Origin: Duncaniella sp.
GTDB taxonomy: Bacteria; Bacteroidota; Bacteroidia; Bacteroidales; Muribaculaceae
Assembly (NCBI RefSeq): GCF_029054785.1
Contig: NZ_JAIDEN010000021.1
Coordinates: 1-30,943, forward strand
DNA: 30,943 nt
Direction of reading: 5' to 3'
Positions 7,845 through 15,619 of the stretch are shown one piece after another (within the stretch, counting starts at the first letter, position 1; every line of letters starts with the position of its first letter). The notes below the pieces were generated by a model. The model had not been told where the DNA came from. It searched no databases and saw only the letters and a program-made list of their open reading frames with translations. The position numbers were made by a program, and so were the translations under genes.

Positions 7845-9647
7845 ATGAAATTGTTCTTTACTTCCATCACAAAAAGTTTTCAGGATGCCTTTATGGTCTT
7901 GCTGGTGTGGCGCGAGCGTCACATCAAAGAGAAAACATTCGTCATAATTCTGGCCCTTCTGGTCGGTATTCTGGCCGGTGTGGCAGCTCTTGTGCTGAAA
8001 ACGCTGATCCATCTGATAAGCCGTGCGCTGACCTCTGATATAAATATCGACGAGGGTAGCTTTCTCTATCTGATTTATCCGGCAGTCGGTATCCTTCTGA
8101 CGATGCTTTTTGTGAAATACGTAGTGCGTGACAACATTTCTCATGGTGTCACACGTGTGCTTTACGCCATTTCCCAGAACAAGTCGCGGTTGAAACGCCA
8201 CAATATGTATTCGTCGGTCATCGCCAGTTCGATCACTATCGGTTTTGGCGGGTCGGTCGGTGCCGAGGGTCCGATCGTGTACACCGGAGCTGCTATCGGC
8301 TCGAATCTCGGACGTGTTTTCAGGCTCTCGCCGCGAATCCTGATGATTCTTGTCGGGTGTGGGGCTGCCGCCGGTATTGCAGGAATTTTCAAAGCTCCGA
8401 TCGCCGGGATGCTTTTCACGCTGGAAGTGCTGATGCTTGATCTGACCACAGTATCAGTGATGCCGCTGCTTATAGCCTCAATAACTGCGGCAACTGTCTC
8501 GTATGTGGCCACCGGCTATGATGCGGAATTCTTTTTCCTTCAGAGCGAGCCTTTTGTGACCGGCAGAATACCCTATGCTATTCTTCTTGGACTGTTTCTC
8601 GGCTTTGTGTCGCTCTATTTTACCCGTTCGATGAATATGATGGAAGGAGTGTTTCGAAAACTGGGGACACCCTGGAAGAAAATGCTTGTCGGCGGCTCGA
8701 TTGTCGCTCTTCTGGTCTTCCTTTTTCCTCCGCTCTACGGCGAAGGCTATTCCTCGATCATTGATCTGCTGAGCGGAAACACGGAATCGATTGTCAACAG
8801 CTCCATATTTTATAAAGACAGAGGTTCCGTCTGGTGGATTCTTGGCTTCATCGCGGCTCTGGTGTTGCTGAAATCATTCGCGACATCGGCAACCAACGGC
8901 GGTGGCGGCGTCGGCGGTACTTTCGCACCCTCGCTTTATGTCGGTTGTATGGCCGGATTCTTTTTCGCTTATTTTATCAATACGGTATTCGGTCTTGATC
9001 TTTCGATCAAGAATTTCGCCCTGATGGGAATGGCCGGCGTTATGTCAGGCGTAATGCACGCACCTCTGATGGCAATCTTCCTTACCGCCGAGCTGACAGG
9101 AGGTTATGAGCTGTTCCTCCCGTTGCTGATTGTCTCGGCTATCTCCTATGGGACGATCAAATTCTTTGAGCCTTACAGCATCTACACAATGCGTCTTGCC
9201 CATGAAGGAAAGCTGCTTACCCATCATAAGGACAAGGCTGTGTTGACGCTGCTGAAAATCGACAATGTCATAGAGACTGACTTTGTGTCAGTCCGGCCTG
9301 ACATGAACCTGAAAGAGATGGTCAATGCTATTTCACGTTCGACGCGCAATCTGTTTCCGGTCATCGGCGACAACGGACGTCTGATCGGAGTCGTGATTCT
9401 TGATGAGATCCGTAACATCATGTTCAGACCAGATCTTTACAAACGGATGTATGTCAATCAGTTCATGTCCGTGCCTCCGGCAATGGTCGAGGTGGGGCAG
9501 AGCATGGAGGCTGTCATGAAGGCCTTTGACGCTACCGGAGCATGGAACCTGCCGGTGGTCGAGAATGGCAGATATGTAGGTTTTGTCTCCAAATCCAAGA
9601 TTTTCAATTCCTATCGCCGTGTCCTGCGCCACTATTCGGAGGACTGA
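7845..9647 (+). CDS. CLC-family chloride channel with CBS pair
   Basis: An inner-membrane anion channel or transporter of 600 aa: a CLC membrane domain (about 30-445) followed by a cytoplasmic tandem CBS domain (about 475-595) that usually binds adenine nucleotides. The gating glutamate is E141 in GAEGP. GGGVGGTFAPSL at 353-364 is the conserved GxFxP filter segment, and a conserved-region tyrosine lies near 443-446. Two departures are visible by hand alignment to E. coli ClcA. The GSGIP filter segment reads SHGVT, and the proton-pathway position equal to E203 is V195 (FTLEV versus FIIEE). The latter is typical of passive channels rather than H+/Cl- antiporters. The gene starts 25 bp after the sugar transferase stop, probably in the same transcript, and ends at a strong terminator. 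Confidence 0.92.
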   Translation: MKLFFTSITKSFQDAFMVLLVWRERHIKEKTFVIILALLVGILAGVAALVLKTLIHLISRALTSDINIDEGSFLYLIYPAVGILLTMLFVKYVVRDNISHGVTRVLYAISQNKSRLKRHNMYSSVIASSITIGFGGSVGAEGPIVYTGAAIGSNLGRVFRLSPRILMILVGCGAAAGIAGIFKAPIAGMLFTLEVLMLDLTTVSVMPLLIASITAATVSYVATGYDAEFFFLQSEPFVTGRIPYAILLGLFLGFVSLYFTRSMNMMEGVFRKLGTPWKKMLVGGSIVALLVFLFPPLYGEGYSSIIDLLSGNTESIVNSSIFYKDRGSVWWILGFIAALVLLKSFATSATNGGGGVGGTFAPSLYVGCMAGFFFAYFINTVFGLDLSIKNFALMGMAGVMSGVMHAPLMAIFLTAELTGGYELFLPLLIVSAISYGTIKFFEPYSIYTMRLAHEGKLLTHHKDKAVLTLLKIDNVIETDFVSVRPDMNLKEMVNAISRSTRNLFPVIGDNGRLIGVVILDEIRNIMFRPDLYKRMYVNQFMSVPPAMVEVGQSMEAVMKAFDATGAWNLPVVENGRYVGFVSKSKIFNSYRRVLRHYSED

Positions 9648-9698
9648 TGTGGATCGGGAATAGCTTATTGTCAAACCAACGTTTACATATACAGTCTG

Positions 9699-9741
9699 AA
9701 AAACGCGCCTGCCGCAAATTCAATGTGGCAGGCGCGTTTTT
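9699..9741. terminator. Bidirectional intrinsic terminator
   Basis: A 14-bp perfect stem (AAAACGCGCCTGCC/GGCAGGCGCGTTTT, 9700-9713 and 9727-9740) has a 13-nt loop and a T-run on each strand. It lies between the convergent CLC gene and fbp and can end both. Confidence 0.9.
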
Positions 9742-9770
9742 ATTCGATAAAGATTCTGTCGGGAGGTCTC

Positions 9771-11786
9771 TTACAGGACAATCTTTCCGGCATTGCTTTC
9801 CTTGATGATTCCGTGGCGGAAGGCATAGAGAAGCTCGGTCAGTTCGTCGATCTGGCTTTGCAGGATTTTCCCTTTGTCAGTGTCGCGGACGCGGATGCGC
9901 TGGGAAGTCTGTTCGACCATTTTTGTGGAACGCACGATGTCGGTTCCGCTTCTGATGGCTTCTTCTTCCGAGATGAAAGGCTCATGTTCTACGAGCTCGA
10001 AGTTGCTGCTGTGGTAGATCAGTGTGTAGCCTGCGATGCCGGTTGTCTTGTGGTAGGCTTTTGCAAAACCGCCGTCGATCACCATCAGTCTGCCGTTGGC
10101 CCTGATCGGGCTTTCGCCCTTCTGGGTGCGCACCGGAACGTGTCCGTTGATGATGTGGCGCTGCGAGCCTTCCACCTTGAACTCATCAAGAATCATGTCG
10201 CAGACTTCTTCTTTTTGCCGCAGGGTGTAGTAATGGCCTTTTTCCTCTTTGTGGGCTTCCGGGTCTTTGATGAAGTAGCGTTCAAAAGTGGTCATCTTGC
10301 TCTTGTCAAAGAGAGGGGAGTCCGGTCCGCACCAGAGATACCAGTAATAGTCGCGGGCATAGTCCTTGTCGGCAGCCGGGGTGTCGTCATTGAAGGCCGA
10401 GCGCACGAGCATGCCGATCTGATGGAACAGCTCATGGCCGCGATATCTCTGCTTGTTGACCATCACGTCTTTGAGTGAACCGTCGGCATTCAGCGGCATC
10501 GAGGCATGGAACAGGAGGTTTGAATTGTAGATCCCATACATGCAGCCGTGGCTGAAAAGGCATGAGATGTGGCGTTTAAGTCCGGTGCTGACAGTAAACG
10601 AGTGGTGCAGCTTGTTGATCAGCTCTTCCTCTTCTTCGGTCAGCTTGTAGGGATTTTTCGGGTCGATAGTCGGGAAGTTCATGTCACACATCTCATAGGT
10701 CTTGCCGTTGATGTCGACTGTCCCTTTTTCGAAATCTATGCGATGGAGCAGATTGCGGTCCGTCATTTCCCATTCGGGGTGTTTCAGTGTCATTGCGCCT
10801 TCGAGCTTGAACTGGATGACAGCAATCGCTTTGTGCATCTGGGCCATGAGCCGCAGCGTCTTTTCCGGATGTTCGGTCTGCTGCGCGTCCACCTTAGGAG
10901 CGAACTCGGTGCAGGGGTCGTCGGCATAGGCTTCCATTGCCATCGTGGCCAGCGGGAGCAGGTTGATGCCGTAGCCGTCCTCAAGAGTGGTCAGGTTGGC
11001 ATAGCGGAGTGAGACGCGGATGACGTTGGCGATGCAGCATTTGTTGCCTGCCGCTGCTCCCATCCAGAGCATGTCATGGTTGCCCCACTGGATGTCCCAG
11101 TTCCCGTAATGGCAGAGGGTGTCCATGATGAGGTGTGCGCCCGGTCCGCGGTCATAGACATCGCCGAGGATGTGGAGCTGGTCGATGCTCAGTTTCTGAA
11201 TGACCTTGCAGAGCGCCACTATAAACGCATCGGCCTGGCCGGTTGTCACGATCGTTTCCAGAATCCGGTTGAAATAGCCCTGCTTGTCATACTCGCCGCG
11301 CGATTCGTGGAGAAGTTCCTCGATGATGTAGGCGAATTCCTTCGGCAGGGCCTTTCGGACCTTTGATCGGGTGTATTTCGACGATACGCTCTGGCAGACG
11401 CGGATCAGCTGGTGGAGGGTGATGTTGTAGAAATCCTCCATGTTCTCTTCTGTCGAATGGACAATCTGCATCTTTTCTTCCGGATAGTAGATGAGAGAGC
11501 AGAGCTGCCGGATTTCGCTTTCGCGCATTGTCGTGCCATACAGATCGGTAACTTTGCGCTTGATGTTGCCGGAGGCGTTTTTCAGGATATGTCGGAACGC
11601 TTCGTGTTCTCCGTGAAGATCGGCTACGAAATGTTCGGTGCCTTTTGGCAGATTGAGTATGGCTTCAAGATTTATGATTTCCGTACTTGCTGCGCTGATA
11701 TTCGGGAAAGTCTGCGCGAGCAATTCGAGTATTCGACGGTCGTTTTCAACTTGCCGTTCGTTTGTTTTGCTGTCTATCGGCGACAT
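9771..11786 (-). CDS. fbp: Fructose-1,6-bisphosphatase class III
   Basis: This enzyme hydrolyses fructose 1,6-bisphosphate to fructose 6-phosphate in gluconeogenesis. At 671 aa it has the large class III architecture known from Bacillus and Bacteroides, not the 330-aa class I form. The metallophosphatase motifs are in order: VADLHGEHE (about 54-62), GDVYDRG (208-214), WGNHDML (234-240) and, towards the C-terminus, NGHVPVR. These supply the metal ligands. The gene appears monocistronic, with a -7 element about 90 bp upstream, and it ends at the shared terminator with the CLC gene. Family knowledge says class III enzymes respond to phosphoenolpyruvate or AMP; nothing in this sequence tests that. 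Confidence 0.96.
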   Translation of the reverse strand: MSPIDSKTNERQVENDRRILELLAQTFPNISAASTEIINLEAILNLPKGTEHFVADLHGEHEAFRHILKNASGNIKRKVTDLYGTTMRESEIRQLCSLIYYPEEKMQIVHSTEENMEDFYNITLHQLIRVCQSVSSKYTRSKVRKALPKEFAYIIEELLHESRGEYDKQGYFNRILETIVTTGQADAFIVALCKVIQKLSIDQLHILGDVYDRGPGAHLIMDTLCHYGNWDIQWGNHDMLWMGAAAGNKCCIANVIRVSLRYANLTTLEDGYGINLLPLATMAMEAYADDPCTEFAPKVDAQQTEHPEKTLRLMAQMHKAIAVIQFKLEGAMTLKHPEWEMTDRNLLHRIDFEKGTVDINGKTYEMCDMNFPTIDPKNPYKLTEEEEELINKLHHSFTVSTGLKRHISCLFSHGCMYGIYNSNLLFHASMPLNADGSLKDVMVNKQRYRGHELFHQIGMLVRSAFNDDTPAADKDYARDYYWYLWCGPDSPLFDKSKMTTFERYFIKDPEAHKEEKGHYYTLRQKEEVCDMILDEFKVEGSQRHIINGHVPVRTQKGESPIRANGRLMVIDGGFAKAYHKTTGIAGYTLIYHSSNFELVEHEPFISEEEAIRSGTDIVRSTKMVEQTSQRIRVRDTDKGKILQSQIDELTELLYAFRHGIIKESNAGKIVL

Positions 11787-11873
11787 GGTCGTACTGTATG
11801 ATTTGTATGAATTTATCCCTTGGTGGAAATTTTGATCGTGTCAGATATGCGCAATGAGGCAATGAACACATCA

Positions 11874-11881
11874 CAAATGTA
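11874..11881 (-). promoter_or_regulatory. -7 promoter element for fbp
   Basis: On the minus strand this reads TACATTTG, a full TAnnTTTG match about 88 bp before the fbp start. No -33 TTTG is visible at 19-21 bp. Confidence 0.45.
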
Positions 11882-11961
11882 GCATAAATATATTGAATAA
11901 GTCCTATCAGGCCGGATAAAAGTTCCAAAATTTTCTATTTTAGAAGTTTTAAGTGCTTTAA

Positions 11962-11993
11962 TTTGTGGGATAGTGTTAAAATTGCTAATTTTA
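11962..11993 (+). promoter_or_regulatory. Promoter of the kdu locus
   Basis: TTTG at 11962-11965 and TAATTTTA at 11986-11993 (7 of 8 to TAnnTTTG) are separated by 20 bp, the normal Bacteroidetes spacing. The leader to the kduD ATG would be about 70 nt. I recognise no operator. Confidence 0.55.
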
Positions 11994-12069
11994 CGACCGA
12001 ATTTCCCTATGGAACCATGTGAAACTTATAGATACTTTATACATAGAACCTTAGATAAATAACGCTAAT

Positions 12070-12864
12070 ATGGTAAATTTTTCACTTGAAGGCAAAGTTG
12101 CGCTTGTGACCGGCGCTGCCTATGGAATTGGTCTTGCCATCGCTCAGGCATATGCTGAGGCTGGTGCTAAAATAGTATTTAACTGTTCGCGTCAGGAAAC
12201 TGTGGACCGCGGTCTCAAAGCATATAAGGAACTTGGTATTGATGCTAAAGGCTATCTCTGCGATGTTACAGACGAAGAGGCAGTCAAGGCTATGGTCGCA
12301 GACATCGAGGCCACAGTCGGCACAATCGACATCCTTGTCAACAATGCTGGTATCATCAAGCGTATCCCGATGGAAGAAATGAATGTCGAGGATTTCCGTC
12401 GTGTTGTCGACGTCGATCTGATCGCTCCTTATATATGCGCAAAAGCCGTTATCCCCGGCATGATCAAGAAAGGTCATGGCAAGATCATCAACATCTGCTC
12501 GATGATGAGCGAGCTTGGCCGTGAGACAGTTTCAGCCTACGCTGCTGCCAAGGGCGGTCTCAAGATGCTCACCCGCAACATCTGCTCGGAATATGGCGAA
12601 CACAACATCCAGTGCAACGGCATCGGCCCCGGCTACATCGCTACCGACCAGACCGCTCCTCTTCGCGAGATCCAGCCTGACGGTTCGCGCCATCCCTTCG
12701 ACCAGTTCATCATCTCCAAGACTCCTGCTGCCCGTTGGGGCACACCGGAAGACCTCATGGGGCCTGCCGTGTTCCTCGCTTCTGATGCCAGCAACTTTGT
12801 GAACGGCCACGTTCTCTATGTCGACGGCGGTATTCTGGCTTATATCGGCAAGCAGCCTAAGTAA
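12070..12864 (+). CDS. kduD: 2-dehydro-3-deoxy-D-gluconate 5-dehydrogenase (KduD)
   Basis: A cytoplasmic short-chain dehydrogenase. KduD interconverts 3-deoxy-D-glycero-2,5-hexodiulosonate and 2-keto-3-deoxygluconate with NAD(H), running as a reduction in pectin, alginate-like or glycosaminoglycan breakdown. The 264-aa length is typical. The cofactor motif TGAAYGIG is at 14-21, NNAG at 91-94, and the catalytic set S144, Y157 and K161 (YAAAK) is intact. There is no signal peptide. The specific KduD call over other SDRs rests on the overall sequence plus kduI and kdgK in the same locus. It is first after the promoter, followed by a small hairpin and then a MITE-like repeat before the transporter gene. 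Confidence 0.9.
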   Translation: MVNFSLEGKVALVTGAAYGIGLAIAQAYAEAGAKIVFNCSRQETVDRGLKAYKELGIDAKGYLCDVTDEEAVKAMVADIEATVGTIDILVNNAGIIKRIPMEEMNVEDFRRVVDVDLIAPYICAKAVIPGMIKKGHGKIINICSMMSELGRETVSAYAAAKGGLKMLTRNICSEYGEHNIQCNGIGPGYIATDQTAPLREIQPDGSRHPFDQFIISKTPAARWGTPEDLMGPAVFLASDASNFVNGHVLYVDGGILAYIGKQPK

Positions 12865-12870
12865 AGAATT

Positions 12871-12894
12871 GTATACAGGAATTATCCTGTATAT
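12871..12894 (+). terminator. Possible terminator or RNA-stabilising hairpin after kduD
   Basis: A 9-bp perfect stem (TATACAGGA/TCCTGTATA) has a 4-nt loop, ATTA, extended by one G-U pair. It starts 7 bp after the kduD stop. The sequence after it is AT-rich but has no clean U-run, so read-through into the rest of the locus is possible. Confidence 0.4.
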
Positions 12895-12957
12895 TATATA
12901 CATATTTATATATAGCATCATAGGGCAGGGGTGTCTGTAACCTCTGCTCTCTGACTA

Positions 12958-13213
12958 AGAGGTTGTTTACTTTTAACTTTATTAAATCTTTATAGCTCTT
13001 TCCGGTCAATTTTAAGTTTTAGTTCAGCCATTATGGAACCCCATAACTCTTCACTAAATCTAAAAATTGGCTCGAAAACATTCTCTAAATCTTAACATAA
13101 GCCCAAAGTAGACATACTCTAAAAAATCCAATCATCCATCCCTCCTTTAATTCAGAATCATATCCACCTCAAAACTTTCGCTTGGATTTTAGCTATTGTT
13201 ATTAAAAAACTCT
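12958..13213 (-). mobile_element. MITE-like interspersed repeat, copy 1
   Basis: This stretch of about 256 bp has no ORF. Its left end is AGAGGTTGTTTA (12958-12969). Its right end, read on the minus strand, begins AGAGTTTTTTAA, so the ends are imperfect terminal inverted repeats. A TA dinucleotide flanks each end (12956-12957 and 13214-13215), as a TA target duplication would. Read on the minus strand, positions 13191-13142 match 30870-30919 at the right edge of the window at 44 of 50 bases. The repeat ends only 3 nt before the EIIC start codon. It explains most of the 352-bp gap between kduD and the EIIC gene. No transposase is visible; the mobile nature is inference. Confidence 0.55.
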
Positions 13214-13216
13214 TAA

Positions 13217-14638
13217 ATGGAACAAGTATTTTCGTATATAATAGGCCTGGGCGCAGCTGTCATGATGCCGGTGATTTTCACCATCCTTGGCGTCTGCATC
13301 GGCATCCGTTTCAGCGATGCCCTTAAGTCAGGTCTCAAAGTCGGAGTCGGTTTCATCGGACTCTCGATTGTCACCGCACTTCTGACCTCTGCCCTCGGCC
13401 CTGCGCTTGACACCGTGGTAAAGATCTACGATCTCCAGCTGAAGGTGTTTGACATGGGCTGGCCTGCTGCTGCCGCGGTTGCTTACAACACGGCTGTCGG
13501 CGCGTTCATCATCCCCGTCTGCCTTGGTGTCAATCTGCTTATGCTCCTGACCAAGACAACCCGCACCGTCAACATCGACCTGTGGAACTATTGGCACTTC
13601 GCTTTCATCGGCGCAGTGATCTACTTTGCCAGTGAATCGCTTGTATGGGGCTTTTTCGGCGCGATCGTGTGCTATATCATCACCCTGATCATCGCCGACA
13701 TGACTGCCAAAAAATTCCAGTCGTTCTATAAGGATATGGACGGAATCTCGATTCCTCAGCCTTTCTGCGGCGGTTTCGTTCCTTTCGCATGGCTTATCAA
13801 CAAAGGCCTTGACAAAATCCCCGGTATCGAGAAACTGGAAATTGATGCCGAAGGCATGAAGAAGAAATTCGGTCTTCTCGGCGAGCCCCTGTTCCTCGGT
13901 GTAGTTGTCGGCATTGTGATCGGCTGCCTCACCTGCAAGACCTGGGCTGAGATCGTTGACAAGATTCCCTATATCCTTGGTCTTGGTATAAAGATGGGTG
14001 CCGTCATGGAACTCATTCCCCGTGTGACCGTGCTCTTCATTGAAGGCCTCAAGCCTATCAGCGACGCTACCCGCAGCCTGATCGCCCGCAAGTTCAAGGG
14101 TGCCGACGGTCTCAACATCGGCATGAGCCCCGCGCTTGTGATCGGCCATCCGACAACTCTCGTGGTTTCGCTCCTGCTCATCCCTGTCACTCTTCTCCTT
14201 GCCGTTGTCCTTCCGGGCAACCAGTTCCTGCCGCTTGCATCTCTGGCAGGCATGTTCTATGTCTTCCCCCTGGTGCTTCCGTTCACCAAAGGCAATGTTG
14301 TCAAGACCTTCATTATCGGTCTGATCGTGCTCACAATGGGCCTTTATATGGTCACCAACCTGGCGCCGGCCTTCACACTCGCAGCCAAAGACGTGTTTGC
14401 CGCTACGGGTGATGCAGCAGTCGCCATTCCTGCCGGATTCGACGGAGGCAGTCTCGATTTCGCATCCAGTCCGCTTGCCTGGGTCATCTATCAGTGCACC
14501 GAAAACCTCAAGTGGGTAGGTGCAGGTCTTCTGGTTATCATGACCTCAGGTCTGATGGTATGGAACCGTGTGCTGATTCTCCGCAACCAGCGTGAGATGG
14601 CTGCGAAGAACTCCGATAAAATCCAGACAACCGAATAA
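13217..14638 (+). CDS. Orphan PTS EIIC, GatC (galactitol) family
   Basis: A polytopic inner-membrane protein of 473 aa resembling the membrane subunit of the galactitol phosphotransferase system. It starts with a hydrophobic segment (FSYIIGLGAAVMMPVIFTI) and has about 9-11 hydrophobic segments throughout; GIRFSDALKSGLKVGVGFIG matches the GatC N-terminal region. In a PTS, EIIC carries the sugar while EIIA and EIIB pass phosphate. Neither EIIA nor EIIB is present in this window. I infer that it works as a secondary transporter or facilitator, probably for the ketodeoxyuronate handled by KduI and KduD, which flank it. The ATG lies 3 nt beyond the MITE-like repeat, so its own promoter, if any, would lie within that repeat. 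No TAnnTTTG element was seen there. Family call firm; substrate inferred from context only. Confidence 0.85.
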   Translation: MEQVFSYIIGLGAAVMMPVIFTILGVCIGIRFSDALKSGLKVGVGFIGLSIVTALLTSALGPALDTVVKIYDLQLKVFDMGWPAAAAVAYNTAVGAFIIPVCLGVNLLMLLTKTTRTVNIDLWNYWHFAFIGAVIYFASESLVWGFFGAIVCYIITLIIADMTAKKFQSFYKDMDGISIPQPFCGGFVPFAWLINKGLDKIPGIEKLEIDAEGMKKKFGLLGEPLFLGVVVGIVIGCLTCKTWAEIVDKIPYILGLGIKMGAVMELIPRVTVLFIEGLKPISDATRSLIARKFKGADGLNIGMSPALVIGHPTTLVVSLLLIPVTLLLAVVLPGNQFLPLASLAGMFYVFPLVLPFTKGNVVKTFIIGLIVLTMGLYMVTNLAPAFTLAAKDVFAATGDAAVAIPAGFDGGSLDFASSPLAWVIYQCTENLKWVGAGLLVIMTSGLMVWNRVLILRNQREMAAKNSDKIQTTE

Positions 14639-14676
14639 TATCCTCTAATTCAGAAATAAAATCGCATTTTACAAAT

Positions 14677-15597
14677 ATGAAAAAACTGTTAACAGCATTT
14701 GCCCTTATGAGCGTTTCTCTTACAGGTTTCGCGCAGACCGACTACACTATCCTCCGTGCCTGCCATCCCGACGATGTTAAGCATTATGACACCAAACAGC
14801 TTCGTTCGCACTTCATGATGCCCAAGGTGATGGAGGAAGACAAGATCAATCTGACCTACTGTCTCTATGACCGTCTGGTCTATGGCGGTGTTGTGCCCGT
14901 TGCAAAAGAGATGGTTCTGGAGACAATCGATCCTCTGAAGGCCGACTACTTCCTCCAGCGTCGTGAACTCGGTGTGATCAACATCGGTGGCGACGGCATC
15001 GTGACTGTCGACGGCAAGGAATATGAGCTTCATTTCAAGGATGCTCTCTACGTTGGCCGTGGAAAGCAGAAAATCACCTTCCGAAGCAAGGACGCCTCTA
15101 ATCCTGCCCGCTTCTACCTGAATTCAACCCCCGCCCACAAGGAATACAAGACCCAGCTCATCACAATTGACGGCCGCAAGGGTTCGCTCAAAGCCAACTC
15201 TTTTGCCGCAGGCAAAATGGAAGAGAGCAATGACCGTGTGATCAACCAGCTCATTGTCAACAATGTCCTTGAGGAAGGTCCCTGCCAGCTTCAGATGGGT
15301 CTGACCGAGCTCAAGCCCGGCAGCGTGTGGAACACAATGCCCGCCCACACTCACGACCGTCGTGTCGAGGCCTATTTCTACTTTAATGTTCCCGAAGGCA
15401 ATGCGATCTGCCATTTCATGGGAGAGCCTCAGGAAAACCGCATTGTATGGCTTCAGAACGAGCAGGCAATCATCTCGCCCGAATGGTCGATCCATGCAGC
15501 CGCAGGCACCTCGAACTACATGTTCATCTGGGGCATGGGCGGCGAGAATCTTGACTATGGCGACATGGACAAGATCACTTATCTTCAGATGCAGTAA
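14677..15597 (+). CDS. kduI: 5-keto-4-deoxyuronate isomerase (KduI) with signal peptide
   Basis: KduI isomerises 4-deoxy-L-threo-5-hexosulose uronate to 3-deoxy-D-glycero-2,5-hexodiulosonate, the product used by KduD. The two-lobed cupin enzyme is usually about 278-280 aa and cytoplasmic. Here there are 306 aa, and residues 1-20 form a classical Sec signal: KK, a hydrophobic core, then GFA before Q20. The conserved KduI N-terminus (YTILRACHPDDVKHYDT) begins right after it. The metal ligands are intact: H224, H226, E231 (HTHDRRVE) and H273. The ATG is the natural start; an internal Met at residue 12 would remove the signal and is the only alternative. The gene begins 38 bp after the EIIC stop and is 22 bp before the next gene, so it is operonic. 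Periplasmic location is inferred from the signal. Confidence 0.93.
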   Translation: MKKLLTAFALMSVSLTGFAQTDYTILRACHPDDVKHYDTKQLRSHFMMPKVMEEDKINLTYCLYDRLVYGGVVPVAKEMVLETIDPLKADYFLQRRELGVINIGGDGIVTVDGKEYELHFKDALYVGRGKQKITFRSKDASNPARFYLNSTPAHKEYKTQLITIDGRKGSLKANSFAAGKMEESNDRVINQLIVNNVLEEGPCQLQMGLTELKPGSVWNTMPAHTHDRRVEAYFYFNVPEGNAICHFMGEPQENRIVWLQNEQAIISPEWSIHAAAGTSNYMFIWGMGGENLDYGDMDKITYLQMQ

Positions 15598-15619
15598 GCT
15601 GTTTTTTTGATACTGAACT

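Noticed and set aside
9723..10478. Long plus-strand open frames opposite fbp (also 10569-11012).
   Set aside because: They are antisense shadows of a well-conserved fbp frame, with no motif of their own.
12871..12894. Strong terminator that would isolate kduD from the rest of the locus.
   Set aside because: The stem is AT-rich with no clean U-run; it is kept only as a weak hairpin.
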